Source: Chryseobacterium ureilyticum (lineage in GTDB: Bacteria; Bacteroidota; Bacteroidia; Flavobacteriales; Weeksellaceae). From it: DNA of 64,000 bases. The translations under genes and the position numbers were made by a program. The notes below the pieces were generated by a model. That model ran no database searches, was not told the DNA's origin, and saw only the letters and a program-made list of their open reading frames with translations. Shown here one piece after another: positions 56,005 to 63,826 of this stretch. Every line of letters begins with the position of its first letter. Position 1 is the first letter of the stretch. The stretch is taken from positions 868,001-932,000 of the forward strand of contig NZ_FTOL01000001.1 of the NCBI RefSeq assembly GCF_900156735.1, in the 5' to 3' direction.

Positions 56005-56280
56005 CTAGTTATGAGATTGTTGTATATTTTGTTGGTCTTTCCACGCTTTATATTTCTCCTTCATGCAATGTCCGCACGGGCGATATTTATATTGAATAGC
56101 CTCTTTTTCATTGGTAAAGAAGACTCTGTTTTGCCTTTTCATCCTTTTACCCGATGAACAGCTAAGTAATCCGTAGATTTTCAGCCTTTTATTTCCGCCG
56201 ATATGAATTTTTTGATGGTGGATTTTACTTCTTAATTCAACATCTGTTACTTGGGAATGTTGTATCATTTTTTTAAGCAT
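56005..56280 (-). CDS. Ada-type zinc-binding small protein
   Basis: 91 aa. The sequence LLSCSSGKRMKRQNRVFFTNEKEAIQYKYRPCGHC resembles the metal-binding N-terminal domain of Ada, the methyl-phosphotriester acceptor; one Cys of the usual four is not evident. It stands alone without the AraC or methyltransferase parts. The start overlaps the oxygenase stop (TAATG), so the two are coupled. Confidence 0.75.
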   Translation of the reverse strand: MLKKMIQHSQVTDVELRSKIHHQKIHIGGNKRLKIYGLLSCSSGKRMKRQNRVFFTNEKEAIQYKYRPCGHCMKEKYKAWKDQQNIQQSHN

Positions 56281-56993
56281 TAGTTAACCGCATCATGAAA
56301 AATAATTCCTAAAGCATAACGTTGTCCCGTTTTTACTTCACTTACTCCATGTTTCATATTGACTCTATAATATCCTTTTGTCCCTTTTTCAGGTTTAAAA
56401 TTGGTTGTGAAAATAAGGATATCTCCCTTTTTAGGCTTTAGTACAATAGCTTTGGATTGCGCTCTGGGAACTTGTTGGGTAAGAACAAATTCTCCACCCG
56501 TAAAATCTTCATCAGGATCACTCAGCATAAGAACAACCTGAATAGGAAAATAAAGATCACCATATAAATCCTGATGTAAAGTATTAAAACCACCGTTTCC
56601 ATACTTTAAAATCAAGACCGTTGCCTTTTGCTGATCATTCAAATGACATTGTTGTAAAAATTCAGCATGTTCCAATGGAAATTGAGTGTCAATATGCAAA
56701 GCATTAAACCATGAATTAGCAATAGGAGTGAGGTAAGGATAAATATGAGAGCGTATGGTTTGTATCAGTTCAGGTAAAGGATAATTGAAATATTTATATT
56801 CTCCCAGACCAAAACGATGCCGAGCCATCACCACTGTTTTACGGTATAAAGGGTGAAGATCATAGTTTGCTATTAATGAATCACACTCTTCATCGGATAA
56901 TAACTTTGGAATTGAAGCATATCCATTTTGATGCATTGATTCCGTGATGTACTGCCAATCTATACTATTAATTTTTTCAACGATATTTGTCAT
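56280..56993 (-). CDS. 2-oxoglutarate/Fe(II)-dependent oxygenase
   Basis: 237 aa from the ATG at 56993, which follows a GATCTTTG box at 57012-57019 (one mismatch to TAnnTTTG); a longer frame begins at 57095 before that box. Iron ligands are His140 and Asp142 (LHQDLYGD) and His215 (NMKHGV); Arg225 (GQRYALG) should bind 2-oxoglutarate. The fold class includes prolyl hydroxylases and alkylation-repair enzymes. The coupled Ada-type gene favours a role in alkylation damage. Confidence 0.85.
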   Translation of the reverse strand: MTNIVEKINSIDWQYITESMHQNGYASIPKLLSDEECDSLIANYDLHPLYRKTVVMARHRFGLGEYKYFNYPLPELIQTIRSHIYPYLTPIANSWFNALHIDTQFPLEHAEFLQQCHLNDQQKATVLILKYGNGGFNTLHQDLYGDLYFPIQVVLMLSDPDEDFTGGEFVLTQQVPRAQSKAIVLKPKKGDILIFTTNFKPEKGTKGYYRVNMKHGVSEVKTGQRYALGIIFHDAVN

Positions 56994-57211
56994 TGTTCTG
57001 TTTTTATGTTGCAAAGATCCCAAGCTGTGTGCATATATAAAATCCAAAACGTGCGGAATTTTATCTGATTTGCGATGTAGCTTATCACTTATCATGAAAT
57101 AAAATTGAATGTATTGTAATTTCCGATTTTCCTCTCTCAGCCTTCTATCTTGCAGTTCTGGACTATCTTCATAAGATGAATCTGGATTAGAATAACAGTC
57201 CTGTTTAAGGC

Positions 57212-57219
57212 TACTTTTG
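57212..57219 (+). promoter_or_regulatory. -7 promoter box (TACTTTTG) of the GNAT gene
   Basis: Exact TAnnTTTG match 26 nt before the ATG. Confidence 0.6.
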
Positions 57220-57245
57220 CACTGTTAATCAAAATAAATATAACG

Positions 57246-57692
57246 ATGAATTACACAATTAAAAAGGCAAGTCTTGAGGATCTTGATGAAACAGCAGAAT
57301 TATTTAATCTCTATCGTGTTTTTTACAGACAGGAGTCTGATTTAGAAAGAGGTAAAGCTTTTCTTAAAGAGCGATTTTTAAATAGTGAGTCTGATATTTT
57401 TCTTGCGTTAGCTGATGGTAAAGCGGTTGGATTTGTACAACTTTATAAATTGTTTCATTATACAAAACTGGAAAAACAATGGTTGCTAAGTGATCTTTTT
57501 GTACATCCTGATTATAGAGGAAAAGGGCTTTCGGTAGCTTTAATTGACCGTAGTAAACAATGGTGTGAAGAAACCGGAGCGTGCGGACTCATGCTTGAAA
57601 CAGAAAAAACAAATGATATAGGAAATACATTATATCCTCGTTGTGGATTTGAGTATGACGGATTACACAACTATTATCATTGGTGGAAATAA
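57246..57692 (+). CDS. GNAT-family N-acetyltransferase
   Basis: 148 aa, single GNAT domain. The acetyl-CoA loop is DLFVHPDYRGKGLSVALI, preceded by the strand GFVQLYKLFHYTKLEKQWLLS. The substrate is unknown. It is divergent from the oxygenase gene. Confidence 0.9.
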   Translation: MNYTIKKASLEDLDETAELFNLYRVFYRQESDLERGKAFLKERFLNSESDIFLALADGKAVGFVQLYKLFHYTKLEKQWLLSDLFVHPDYRGKGLSVALIDRSKQWCEETGACGLMLETEKTNDIGNTLYPRCGFEYDGLHNYYHWWK

Positions 57693-57926
57693 TAAAGCAG
57701 GAGGCTGGAAGCAAAAATGACATTACCGGATACCTTTGTAGAAGCCATTTTTAATCTATTCAATGGTAAATATCAACGATAAGGGATTTACTTTTTTACA
57801 TAACTATAAGTTGCCCCGAGTTCTAGCAACCAGCTTCTTTTTTTACCTAAATCTAAGTAGTATTATTTCTACAAATCCGTTCATTTAATTCTACAGTTAT
57901 TCTTTTACGGGTAGAGCACATAGTTC

Positions 57927-57934
57927 TATTTTTG
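57927..57934 (+). promoter_or_regulatory. -7 promoter box (TATTTTTG) with no ORF downstream
   Basis: Exact TAnnTTTG match. The expected start, 4-6 nt downstream, coincides with the first base of the hairpin at 57939. From 57693 to 57910 I see nothing. Confidence 0.6.
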
Positions 57935-57938
57935 TACA

Positions 57939-58066
57939 GCTCTACGAGTCAAGGGTAGGACAGATGACTTCGTAGAGCTAAAGCAAAATTCTCTCCGCCT
58001 TATTTTCTACTTTTTCCCCAAGTTTTATGATTAGTACCACAAAACTGCTTTTGGCGGAGGTTTTTT
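57939..58066 (+). ncRNA. Candidate structured small RNA of about 130 nt
   Basis: Between the promoter box and a T-run there are two strong hairpins. Hairpin 1 pairs 57939-57951 with 57965-57978 (13 bp, one bulged T) around a purine-rich 13-nt loop. Hairpin 2 pairs CTCCGCC (57993-57999) with GGCGGAG (58053-58059), with a nested AGTTTT / AAAACT stem inside, and ends in six T at 58061-58066, as a terminator would. There is no ORF. It does not match tmRNA, RNase P or SRP RNA motifs that I know. The 7-nt arm GTAGAGC also occurs at 57911. Confidence 0.6.
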
Positions 58067-58077
58067 GCACCAAATGA

Positions 58078-58107
58078 AAAGAGAACTGCATTGCAGTTCT
58101 CTTTTTT
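58078..58107. terminator. Bidirectional terminator
   Basis: Palindrome AGAGAACTGCA / TGCAGTTCTCT with A- and T-rich flanks. It serves the leftward gene at 58130 and can back up the small RNA terminator. Confidence 0.75.
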
Positions 58108-58129
58108 ATGTTATTTAAAGCCAGTTCTA

Positions 58130-58711
58130 TTATTGAGCCAGCTGATTATAAGGAGCAAGTTTATTGTCATCAGACATTGTTTCACCCAGGAATTCTCTTT
58201 TCTGGTCAGCTTTCATTCTTCCGGTCGCATCATTAGCATTGAAGTAAGCCTCACTAAGCTTTGTTGCAATATCTGCCGGCTTAAAATCAAACTTTGTATC
58301 TCCTTCTACTCCCAGATATCCATTCTTTCTCGTAAGATTAGAGATATAGTTGCTGTAATTAATGAATGTATTTCTAAGGTATTGAGTATGATATTCCATA
58401 CATTTTTTAGCCTTTTTTGAAGAATTGTTCATGATACAGTTCTTCATATTGTTTCTGTATAAATACCACTCAGATTCTAAGATACCATATTCTTTTCCCA
58501 ATGCAATTTTTCCGTTGTTCACGATGTTGTTATCACCTTCCTTTGTGGCAATGACTTGAAGATGTTGGATTACCAATGGAACTGTCGCTTCAATTTTTGA
58601 TTTTGTATCCTTTAACATGCTAAGATCAGCGGCAGGAGACTTTTTCTTTTGTGCTGTAGTAACATTAAAAATAAGCAGCAGTAGTACAATCAATAAATTA
58701 TATCTTTTCAT
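58130..58711 (-). CDS. Secreted helical protein, unknown
   Basis: 193 aa with a signal peptide (NLLIVLLLLIFNVTTAQ). The mature part is predicted helical, with a Cys pair near the middle (NCIMNNSSKKAKKCMEYH). No known family. Monocistronic, with a TATTTTAG-like box upstream. Between 58712 and 58928 I see only AT-rich sequence. Confidence 0.7.
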   Translation of the reverse strand: MKRYNLLIVLLLLIFNVTTAQKKKSPAADLSMLKDTKSKIEATVPLVIQHLQVIATKEGDNNIVNNGKIALGKEYGILESEWYLYRNNMKNCIMNNSSKKAKKCMEYHTQYLRNTFINYSNYISNLTRKNGYLGVEGDTKFDFKPADIATKLSEAYFNANDATGRMKADQKREFLGETMSDDNKLAPYNQLAQ

Positions 58712-58928
58712 GAGAAATTTTTAAGGCACTAAAATAAATATAATTTCCCGGTTTTAACAAATTCATTTTAATTTTCTTTAATAAAATTTAACAAGTTTTA
58801 AGAATTTATATCAGAATTTTCTCTTTTTCTATCAATTAAACAGGTGATAATTATACTCTTTTAAAAATATAATATATCTGAATTAATTTTATTTTGTTGA
58901 TTATTAATAGGTTATGTTATTTAGGCAT

Positions 58929-59001
58929 TCTATCACTAAAAAAATAGTTGTTAGATTGAATTTTATTTCTACATTTGTATAACTAATTTGTTAGTGATAG
59001 A
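58929..59001. promoter_or_regulatory. Candidate BlaI operator: long inverted repeat flanking the promoter
   Basis: TCTATCACTA (58929-58938) and TAGTGATAGA (58992-59001) are perfect inverted copies 53 bp apart. Between them, at the predicted start point, lies ACTAA-TTTG-TTAGT (58982-58995). The layout fits autorepression by the BlaI-type product with dimers bound at both ends. Confidence 0.6.
58948..58977 (+). promoter_or_regulatory. Promoter of the blaI-M56 pair (TTG - 19 nt - TACATTTG)
   Basis: TTG at 58948-58950 and TACATTTG at 58970-58977 match both Bacteroidota elements with ideal spacing. Leader of about 65 nt. Confidence 0.75.
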
Positions 59002-59046
59002 AGATTTCATGGACTATCTATCTGGATAACAATAAATGAACAGGAT

Positions 59047-59412
59047 ATGAAAAATCAAACTTTAACCAAGGCAGAAGAGCAGGTAATGCAGTATTTATGG
59101 AAACTGGAAAGAGGATTTCTTAAAGATATTCTTGATCTATTCCCAGAGCCTAAACCACATACAAATACGGTCTCTACGATTTTAAAAGTATTAAAGGACA
59201 AAGAATTCGTAGACTATGAAGTATTTGGAAGACAGCATGAGTATTTTCCGCTTGTTTCAAAAGAACAATATTCTGGAAAAACCATGAAAAGTCTTGTGAA
59301 AAACTATTTTAAAGGATCTTATAAAAGTGCCGTTTCATTTTTAGTAGAAAAAAACGAAATGACGGTAGAAGACCTTGAAATGCTGCTGGACGAACTTAAA
59401 AAGAAAAACTAA
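59047..59412 (+). CDS. BlaI/MecI/CopY-family repressor
   Basis: 121 aa. A winged helix (LTKAEEQVMQYLWKLERGFLKDILDLF, PHTNTVSTILKVLKDKEFVDYE) and a C-terminal helical dimer domain are present. Relatives are inactivated by a partner protease upon cell-wall stress. That partner is the next gene, 5 nt downstream. Confidence 0.92.
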   Translation: MKNQTLTKAEEQVMQYLWKLERGFLKDILDLFPEPKPHTNTVSTILKVLKDKEFVDYEVFGRQHEYFPLVSKEQYSGKTMKSLVKNYFKGSYKSAVSFLVEKNEMTVEDLEMLLDELKKKN

Positions 59413-59417
59413 TAACC

Positions 59418-61166
59418 ATGGAAGCTATACTTTTATACTTTGGAAAAGTAATTGTATGTTCTGGTGTAATGTTTTTATACTATCAGTTGTCTTTAAAAGA
59501 CAAGACATTTCATCATTACAATAGATTTTATCTGCTGTCTGCAATTTTGGTACCGTTGCTGTTACCTCTTATCAAGGTAGAAGACTTTACGATAGAAGTG
59601 AGTAATGATATGTATTTGATTCTTGATAAAATTCAAAATTTTAACACAGAAAAAAACTTAAACAATGGTTACCTTTATTTTAACATTATTTTTTCAGCTC
59701 TGGGACTGGTTTCTCTCTATTTTTTAGGGAAATTGATCTACGGGATTTTTAAAATCCAGCAGTTCAAAACACAGTTTCGAAAAGAAAGCTTTGACGGAAT
59801 TAATTTTTACCGTACAGACCTGACTGAAGCTCCATTTTCATATTTTAAAAATCTTTTCTGGAAGAATTCCATTACCTTGGATTCTGAGGTAGGAAAACAG
59901 ATTTTAAAACACGAAATGGTTCATATTGAACAGAAACATTCATTTGATAAAATTCTTATTGAAATCACTACTGCAGTTTTCTGGTTCAATCCGTTTTTTC
60001 ATATCATTAAAAGAGAAATTAACCTAATCCATGAATATCTGGCTGATAAAAAAGCCGTGAAGCATTCGGACACCAAAGCATTTGCGCAGATGCTTTTAGC
60101 AAGCCACTTTTCCGGAACACAGTTGCCTGCTGCCAGTCCGTTTCTAAGTTCAAACCTTAAAAAAAGACTTAAGATGTTACAAAAACCAAAAACCAAATTC
60201 GGTTATGCGCGTAGAATTCTTGCATTGCCGGTTTTATTTGCTGTGGCGTTTGCTTATCTGGTAAATGCTAAGAACAGAGAAATTGAAGAAACTAATCTTT
60301 CTATTAAAAAGGTAGTTTCAGAGATTAAAAAAGACACTGTAAGAAAAAAAACAGAATTGAAAGAATATCAAGGACCACCCAACCCACCTGATCCGGAAGA
60401 GTCTCACAAAGAATTAGCTAAACTTCAGAAAGAGCTTGAGAAAAGACAGGAAGAATTAAGCAAACTTGATCCTGAAAGTAAAGCTTTTGAAACAAAGATG
60501 GAGGAAATGGATGATCTGGTAGCTGCGATGACAGATATTACCGACGAATCCAGCAGAAAGGTAGATGAGTATTTCAATTCTGCGGAATGGAAAAATCAAA
60601 TGAAAGAGCTTGAAAATATGGATCCGCTTGATAAAAAAGAAATTCGCAGAATCAAGAGAGATGCTGCCAAAACTGCCAAAGAAGCAAAAAAAATAGGTAA
60701 AAATGCGGCAAAAATCGGATTAGATGCTGAAAGAATCGGCATGGAAGCCGCTAAGCAGGCAAAAATTGAAGCTACTAAGGCAAGGAAAGTTGCCGAAAAA
60801 GCGATGATTGATGGAGAGGTTGCAAGAAAAGCAGGTGAACAGGCTCGAATAATAGGAGAGAAAGTTCGTCTGGAAACAGAAAAACAATTCAAAAATATGG
60901 ATTTTGCTAGTCTTGGAAACTCTAAATTAATGGTTGTAGAGGCTGATTTTATCAAAAAAGAAAGAAACGGAAATATTACCATGAATGGCGTGAAGGAATA
61001 TAATATGGATGGTGTAGAGAATGTGAGGTTCTTTATAGACGGAAGAAAAGCTTCTAAAGATGAGTTTCGTATGATAAAACCTGAAAATATTGCAAGCATT
61101 AATGTCATCAAGGAAAATACCATGAAAGGGAGAGAGGGTGAGATAAGAATTGTGACAAAGAAATAA
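59418..61166 (+). CDS. M56 (BlaR1-type) membrane metalloprotease with coiled coil and plug-like end
   Basis: 582 aa. Membrane helices in the first 115 residues, zinc motif HEMVH at 165-169 in a loop, and a further helix near 265-285 (ILALPVLFAVAFAYLV). Beyond it is no beta-lactamase-like sensor. Instead, residues about 320-500 form a long charged coiled coil with A/K/E/R repeats (AARKAEKAKKIGKN type), and the final 65 (DGVENVRFFIDGRKASKDEFRMI...INVIKE) resemble a TonB plug-like strand pattern. The signal sensed is unknown. Confidence 0.88.
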   Translation: MEAILLYFGKVIVCSGVMFLYYQLSLKDKTFHHYNRFYLLSAILVPLLLPLIKVEDFTIEVSNDMYLILDKIQNFNTEKNLNNGYLYFNIIFSALGLVSLYFLGKLIYGIFKIQQFKTQFRKESFDGINFYRTDLTEAPFSYFKNLFWKNSITLDSEVGKQILKHEMVHIEQKHSFDKILIEITTAVFWFNPFFHIIKREINLIHEYLADKKAVKHSDTKAFAQMLLASHFSGTQLPAASPFLSSNLKKRLKMLQKPKTKFGYARRILALPVLFAVAFAYLVNAKNREIEETNLSIKKVVSEIKKDTVRKKTELKEYQGPPNPPDPEESHKELAKLQKELEKRQEELSKLDPESKAFETKMEEMDDLVAAMTDITDESSRKVDEYFNSAEWKNQMKELENMDPLDKKEIRRIKRDAAKTAKEAKKIGKNAAKIGLDAERIGMEAAKQAKIEATKARKVAEKAMIDGEVARKAGEQARIIGEKVRLETEKQFKNMDFASLGNSKLMVVEADFIKKERNGNITMNGVKEYNMDGVENVRFFIDGRKASKDEFRMIKPENIASINVIKENTMKGREGEIRIVTKK

Positions 61167-61177
61167 AGTTCCATCAA

Positions 61178-61209
61178 GCTTTGTCATGATTTATTGGCAA
61201 AGCTTTTTT
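61178..61209 (+). terminator. Terminator after the M56 gene
   Basis: Stem AAGCTTTG / CAAAGCTT with a 14-nt loop and a T-run. Confidence 0.75.
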
Positions 61210-61220
61210 ATTATTCAGCT

Positions 61221-62126
61221 ATGAAAATTAAAATTCTATTTTTTATGATCCTGGGAATATGGGCAAATGCACAAATAAACAGGTTCTTTTATGAGTATAA
61301 GTTTATTCCGGATTCTAATAATAAAGAAGACGTGAAAAAAGAAATGATGTTGTTGGATATTGATAAAAATGGATCAAATTATTACAGTCATGATAAATTT
61401 GTGTCAGATTCCATCAGCAGAGCAGAGCTTGAAAATCAGATAAAAGCGGGTGGCGGGAATATAAGCGTCAACAGAAGAGAAAAACCTGGACAAGTTGCTT
61501 ATAAAGTCATCAAGCAGTATCCTGATTTTAAAACTTACCTTTTCAGAAGTATCTCGATGGATAAATATAAGATCAAAGAAGATAAAAAACCTGAATGGAA
61601 AATCCAGCCTGAAAAACAAAAAATAGGAGAGTATAATACTCAGAAAGCAATTACCACTTTAGGCGGAAGAGATTGGATTGCATGGTTTTCAACTGAAATT
61701 CCTTTTCAGGATGGTCCCTACATTTTCTATGGACTTCCGGGGTTAATTGTAAAGCTTGAAGACAGCACCGGATCTCATAGTATGATGCTGGTAGGTAATA
61801 AAACCGTAAAAGCTAAAGATTCTGAACAGGAACTTCAACTGCCTGACAATGTGAAAGTATTAGGGCTGGGAGGAAAGGAGCTTGAAGTAACAAAAGATCA
61901 GTTTAAAAAAGTATGGAAAGCTTATGTGAATGATCCCAGTAAAAATATGAGAGAATTGATGATGAAAAATGGTGGTGAATCGGGTACTAAGGTAGCCTTC
62001 AAAGTGAAAACTTCAGACGGAAAAGAAATCTCAGACCCCAATCAGGTATTCAGAGAAATGGAAAAGAGGACAAAAGAGATGCTCCAAAAAGATAATAATC
62101 CGATCGAACCGGATCTGGTGAATTAA
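61221..62126 (+). CDS. GLPGLI-family secreted protein, copy 2
   Basis: 301 aa from the ATG at 61221, which opens a signal peptide (MKIKILFFMILGIWANAQ); the open frame begins 27 nt earlier in the preceding terminator. Signature YIFYGLPGLIVKLED. A glycine-rich insert (KAGGGNISVNRREKPG) follows the first strand block. It probably shares ancestry with the copy at 62884. Confidence 0.92.
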   Translation: MKIKILFFMILGIWANAQINRFFYEYKFIPDSNNKEDVKKEMMLLDIDKNGSNYYSHDKFVSDSISRAELENQIKAGGGNISVNRREKPGQVAYKVIKQYPDFKTYLFRSISMDKYKIKEDKKPEWKIQPEKQKIGEYNTQKAITTLGGRDWIAWFSTEIPFQDGPYIFYGLPGLIVKLEDSTGSHSMMLVGNKTVKAKDSEQELQLPDNVKVLGLGGKELEVTKDQFKKVWKAYVNDPSKNMRELMMKNGGESGTKVAFKVKTSDGKEISDPNQVFREMEKRTKEMLQKDNNPIEPDLVN

Positions 62127-62154
62127 TTATTTCATTTTTTACGTTAAATGCGTT

Positions 62155-62189
62155 AAACAGGATAACTTAAATGTATCCTGTTTTTTTTT
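62155..62189 (+). terminator. Terminator after GLPGLI copy 2
   Basis: Stem AAACAGGATA / TATCCTGTTT with a 9-nt loop and a T-run. Confidence 0.85.
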
Positions 62190-62297
62190 GTGTTAAATAA
62201 TAAAGGAAATATGATATTAGACTTTATTTTGAGAAATATTCATACTTTTAGAAAACCATAAACGTTGAATCTTAAACTCAAAACTTTAAATTCTATC

Positions 62298-62864
62298 ATG
62301 ACAGAAAAGGAAAAATGTGCAGCAGGACTTCTATACAATGCTAATTATGATAAAGAGTTGATTAATGAGAGAATAGCTTGTAAAGATCTGTGTCTCGAAT
62401 ATAACAGCTTAAAAAACTCTGAGACGGAAAAAAGAAACAGACAAATCAAAAGAATTTTGGGAAGTACAAAGGAAAATCTCTGTATAGAACCGTCTTTCTG
62501 GTGCGATTACGGATATAATATTGAAGTAGGAGAGAATTTCTATTCCAATCACAACCTTGTTATTTTAGATTGTGCTTCCGTAAGGTTTGGGGATAACGTT
62601 TTTATCGGTCCAAACTGTAGTTTTTACACCGCAGGTCATCCGCTTGATGCAAAGCAGAGAAATGAAGGCTTGGAGTATGCACATCCGATAAAAATTGGAG
62701 ATAATGTCTGGTTGGGAGGAAATGTAGTTGTTTTACCTGGAGTTTCTATCGGAAACAATTCGGTGATTGGAGCAGGAAGTGTTGTTACAAAAGATATTCC
62801 GGATAATGTAGTGGCGGTAGGAAATCCATGTAAGGTTATTAAAAATATAAAAGAAGAAAACTAA
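62298..62864 (+). CDS. Sugar O-acetyltransferase (maltose acetyltransferase type)
   Basis: 188 aa from the ATG at 62298 (MTEKEKCAAGLLYNAN), the usual start of the Maa/NodL family; a longer frame begins at 62265. Left-handed beta-helix hexapeptides are clear (VRFGDNVFIGPNCSFYTAGHPLD, IGDNVWLGGNVVVLPGVSIG, NSVIGAGSVVTKDIP), with the catalytic His in TAGHPLD. It transfers acetyl from acetyl-CoA to a sugar. It lies between two GLPGLI genes with no evident link. Confidence 0.92.
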   Translation: MTEKEKCAAGLLYNANYDKELINERIACKDLCLEYNSLKNSETEKRNRQIKRILGSTKENLCIEPSFWCDYGYNIEVGENFYSNHNLVILDCASVRFGDNVFIGPNCSFYTAGHPLDAKQRNEGLEYAHPIKIGDNVWLGGNVVVLPGVSIGNNSVIGAGSVVTKDIPDNVVAVGNPCKVIKNIKEEN

Positions 62865-62883
62865 GAATCATATAAAACTAACC

Positions 62884-63744
62884 ATGAGAAAAATGATCAT
62901 TCTATTCAGCCTTATAGTGGCTGCAATGGCTAATGCCCAGAATCAAAGATTCATCTACGAGTATAAATTTATCACAGATTCTACAGCCAAGGATAAGCAA
63001 CTAAGTGAAACTATGTACCTTGAAGTTGCCTCAAAAGGATCCAAATTTTACAGCAAAGATTACTTTCAGTCTGACTCAACGATGAGAGCTATTACAGAAA
63101 AAGACACTCAGAGTATAAGTATTAATCTTGGAGATTTTAAGTTTAAAGGCAAAATACGTTACAATATAGAAAAAATGTATCCTGAATATTCTACCAATTT
63201 CTTTACAACCCTTGGTTCTGATGAATATCAGGTGGAGGAAAAAAGAAAACAGAACTGGAAAATTCTTCCGGAAAAAGAAAAAATAGGAGAATTTAATACA
63301 CAGAAAGCAGTTTGTGATTTCGCTGGCAGAAAATGGACGGCTTGGTTCACTACAGATCTTCCTATTCAGGATGGACCGTATAAGTTTTATGGACTTCCCG
63401 GGCTGATTGTAAAAATTGAAGACAATACGCATTCTCATTCATTCGAATTAAAAGGCAGTCAAAAGCTTCCGGCTGGATATGAATGGAAGAGTACTAAAGA
63501 TAAAGAACGATATCATACACTTATTACAATCAATGAAGCAAAATTCAAAAAAGCTTTTAATGACTATCGCCAGGATCCCATGAAGAGTCAAAAGCAGATG
63601 TTGGCACAGGGAACCATTGTTGAAATGAGGGACAGTACAGGAAAATTGCTAGATCCAATACAGGCGTCAAGAGATCAGGAAGCAACAGCGAAAGCGAATA
63701 TTAAAAAGCAAAATAATATTCTTGAACTGGATTTACTGAAATAA
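62884..63744 (+). CDS. GLPGLI-family secreted protein, copy 3
   Basis: 286 aa with a signal peptide (MIILFSLIVAAMANAQ). Signature YKFYGLPGLIVKIED. Full alignment in order with copy 2 (RFIYEYKFITDST, EKEKIGEFNTQKA, DLPIQDGPYKF), so they are paralogues. It begins 19 nt after the acetyltransferase. Confidence 0.92.
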   Translation: MRKMIILFSLIVAAMANAQNQRFIYEYKFITDSTAKDKQLSETMYLEVASKGSKFYSKDYFQSDSTMRAITEKDTQSISINLGDFKFKGKIRYNIEKMYPEYSTNFFTTLGSDEYQVEEKRKQNWKILPEKEKIGEFNTQKAVCDFAGRKWTAWFTTDLPIQDGPYKFYGLPGLIVKIEDNTHSHSFELKGSQKLPAGYEWKSTKDKERYHTLITINEAKFKKAFNDYRQDPMKSQKQMLAQGTIVEMRDSTGKLLDPIQASRDQEATAKANIKKQNNILELDLLK

Positions 63745-63765
63745 ACAGAACCATTGTAAAAATAA

Positions 63766-63796
63766 AATCCCGAAACATTGTTTCGGGATTCTTTAT
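63766..63796. terminator. Bidirectional terminator
   Basis: Stem AATCCCGAAAC / GTTTCGGGATT with an ATT loop between converging genes; both strands continue with T-rich sequence. Confidence 0.85.
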
Positions 63797-63826
63797 AATT
63801 GAATAAGGATCAGTGATTATGCTAAT

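Noticed and set aside
60596..61177. 193-aa antisense ORF opposite the M56 coiled coil
   Set aside because: Low-complexity Lys/Glu-rich coding DNA gives long hydrophobic Ser/Leu/Phe-rich antisense frames; no start signals or family features.
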